Shown: positions 20,607 through 20,971 of the stretch, piece by piece
Position numbering within the stretch: position 1 is the first letter of the stretch
Layout of the letters: the number at the start of each line of letters is the position of its first letter
Assembly: GCA_944386965.1 (NCBI GenBank)
Contig: CALXDE010000046.1
Span: 1-20,971 of the forward strand
DNA length: 20,971 nt
From: an uncultured Oscillospiraceae bacterium
GTDB lineage: Bacteria; Bacillota_A; Clostridia; Oscillospirales; Oscillospiraceae
Direction of reading: 5' to 3'
The notes under the pieces: model-generated
What the model was told of the DNA's origin: nothing
The model's database searches: none
The model's input: the letters and a program-made list of their open reading frames with translations, nothing else
Position numbers and translations under genes: made by a program

Positions 20607-20971
20607 TCAGCCCGGGACAGTAAACGCCAGTGCCGTGGTGTAATCCTGTCCAGCAAGCGTGTAGGTCCGCACCATGCGGTAGGTGCCGGGGGAGAGCACC
20701 CCGTACCGCCCGGTCCAGGAGAAGGCCTCAGTCTGGCTGACGTTAGGGCTTACAAAGTATCCGATGGCGTCCCAGCCGGCGGGCAGGAAGTTCTCCCACA
20801 GGTGCCGCCATCCCAAAAGCCCTCGTTTCTCCAGGCGGTATTCCGCACCATAGGTCAGCTCCGCATCGGTGTCATTGGTGATCGTGAACGTCATCCCCTC
20901 TGCTGTGACAGAGCCCTCCTCCACGGAAAAGGTGACGCCCGGGATGGGATCCGGCGTCAGATAAGAGCGGG
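20607..20971 (-). CDS. Ig-like domain protein, C-terminal part (5' end outside window)
   Basis: The C-terminal 120 or so residues of a protein that continues past the window end; the GTG at 20924 is internal. The sequence RSYLTPDPIPGVTFSVEEGS, then MTFTITNDTDAELTYGAEYR, LEKRGLLGWRHL, FVSPNVSQTEAFSW and GVLSPGTYRMVRTYT has the strand order of bacterial Ig-like domains of the Big_14 type, often found as C-terminal domains of secreted or lipid-anchored proteins in clostridia. No signal peptide or lipobox is visible because the N-terminus is missing. A role in stress or envelope sensing is guesswork. The gene ends 17 bases from the sigE terminator. Confidence 0.65.
   Translation of the reverse strand, partial: RSYLTPDPIPGVTFSVEEGSVTAEGMTFTITNDTDAELTYGAEYRLEKRGLLGWRHLWENFLPAGWDAIGYFVSPNVSQTEAFSWTGRYGVLSPGTYRMVRTYTLAGQDYTTALAFTVPG

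Noticed and set aside
1..20971. tRNA, rRNA, CRISPR arrays, insertion sequences or phage genes
   Set aside because: No cloverleaf or array-like direct repeats, transposase, integrase or phage structural proteins were seen by eye on either strand. A covariance-model scan would be needed to exclude small RNAs.

Overview
The window is GC-rich DNA from a spore-forming, low-motility-signal Firmicute. Codon use, gene content (DivIVA, SpoIIM, SpoIIGA and sigma-E, a WecA/TagO-type transferase, several Oscillospiraceae-style hypothetical proteins) and compact intergenic regions with strong hairpin terminators suggest an Oscillospiraceae-type clostridium (relatives of Flavonifractor, Pseudoflavonifractor or Lawsonibacter). 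That placement is inference from general knowledge, not from a search. No tRNA, rRNA, CRISPR array, insertion sequence, prophage or integrase is visible. It looks like a stable chromosomal core region.

Layout. 1-494: 3' end of a class II fructose-bisphosphate aldolase and its terminator. 695-1486: an XRE regulator fused to a long glycine-rich five-residue repeat. 1570-3006 (-) and 3164-3802 (+): an ACT-ACT-metallo-beta-lactamase fusion and a DivIVA-like coiled-coil protein, divergent from a shared promoter region. 3887-8535 (-): an apparent four-gene operon gltX, spoIIM-like, asnA, pepD-like dipeptidase. 8894-9340: a second XRE regulator with a membrane anchor. 9380-9649 (-): a GIY-YIG protein, with a promoter overlapping that of the + strand operon trpS, wecA-like, wecB, membrane-anchored protein (9789-13874). 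13945-14879 (-): three small unrecognised proteins in a row. 15164-15814 (-): nth. 15936-17698 (+): a LURP-one-related protein and rarA. 17679-18608 (-): an S1-repeat protein overlapping the end of rarA. 18691-18970 (+): DUF951 protein and a 30-residue membrane peptide gene. 19091-20552 (+): spoIIGA-sigE. 20607-20971 (-): end of an Ig-like domain protein.

How it fits together. Three themes recur: translation and amino acid supply (gltX, trpS, asnA, dipeptidase), envelope glycan synthesis (WecA makes lipid-linked GlcNAc-phosphate, WecB supplies UDP-ManNAc), and the mother-cell sporulation programme (SpoIIM-like, SpoIIGA, sigma-E). Most gene ends are marked by near-perfect bidirectional hairpins. 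The exception is the rarA/S1 pair, whose coding ends overlap.

The most unusual items are the XRE protein with about 18 tandem [ILV]-G-x-x-[AS] units, the three-gene cassette whose first two proteins share an L-x-x-[IL]-[LV]-x-[NST]-P-[DE] motif behind a possible sporulation promoter, and the two-ACT-domain metallo-hydrolase with an HxDxDH metal motif. None of these is shown here to be a new system; they are leads.
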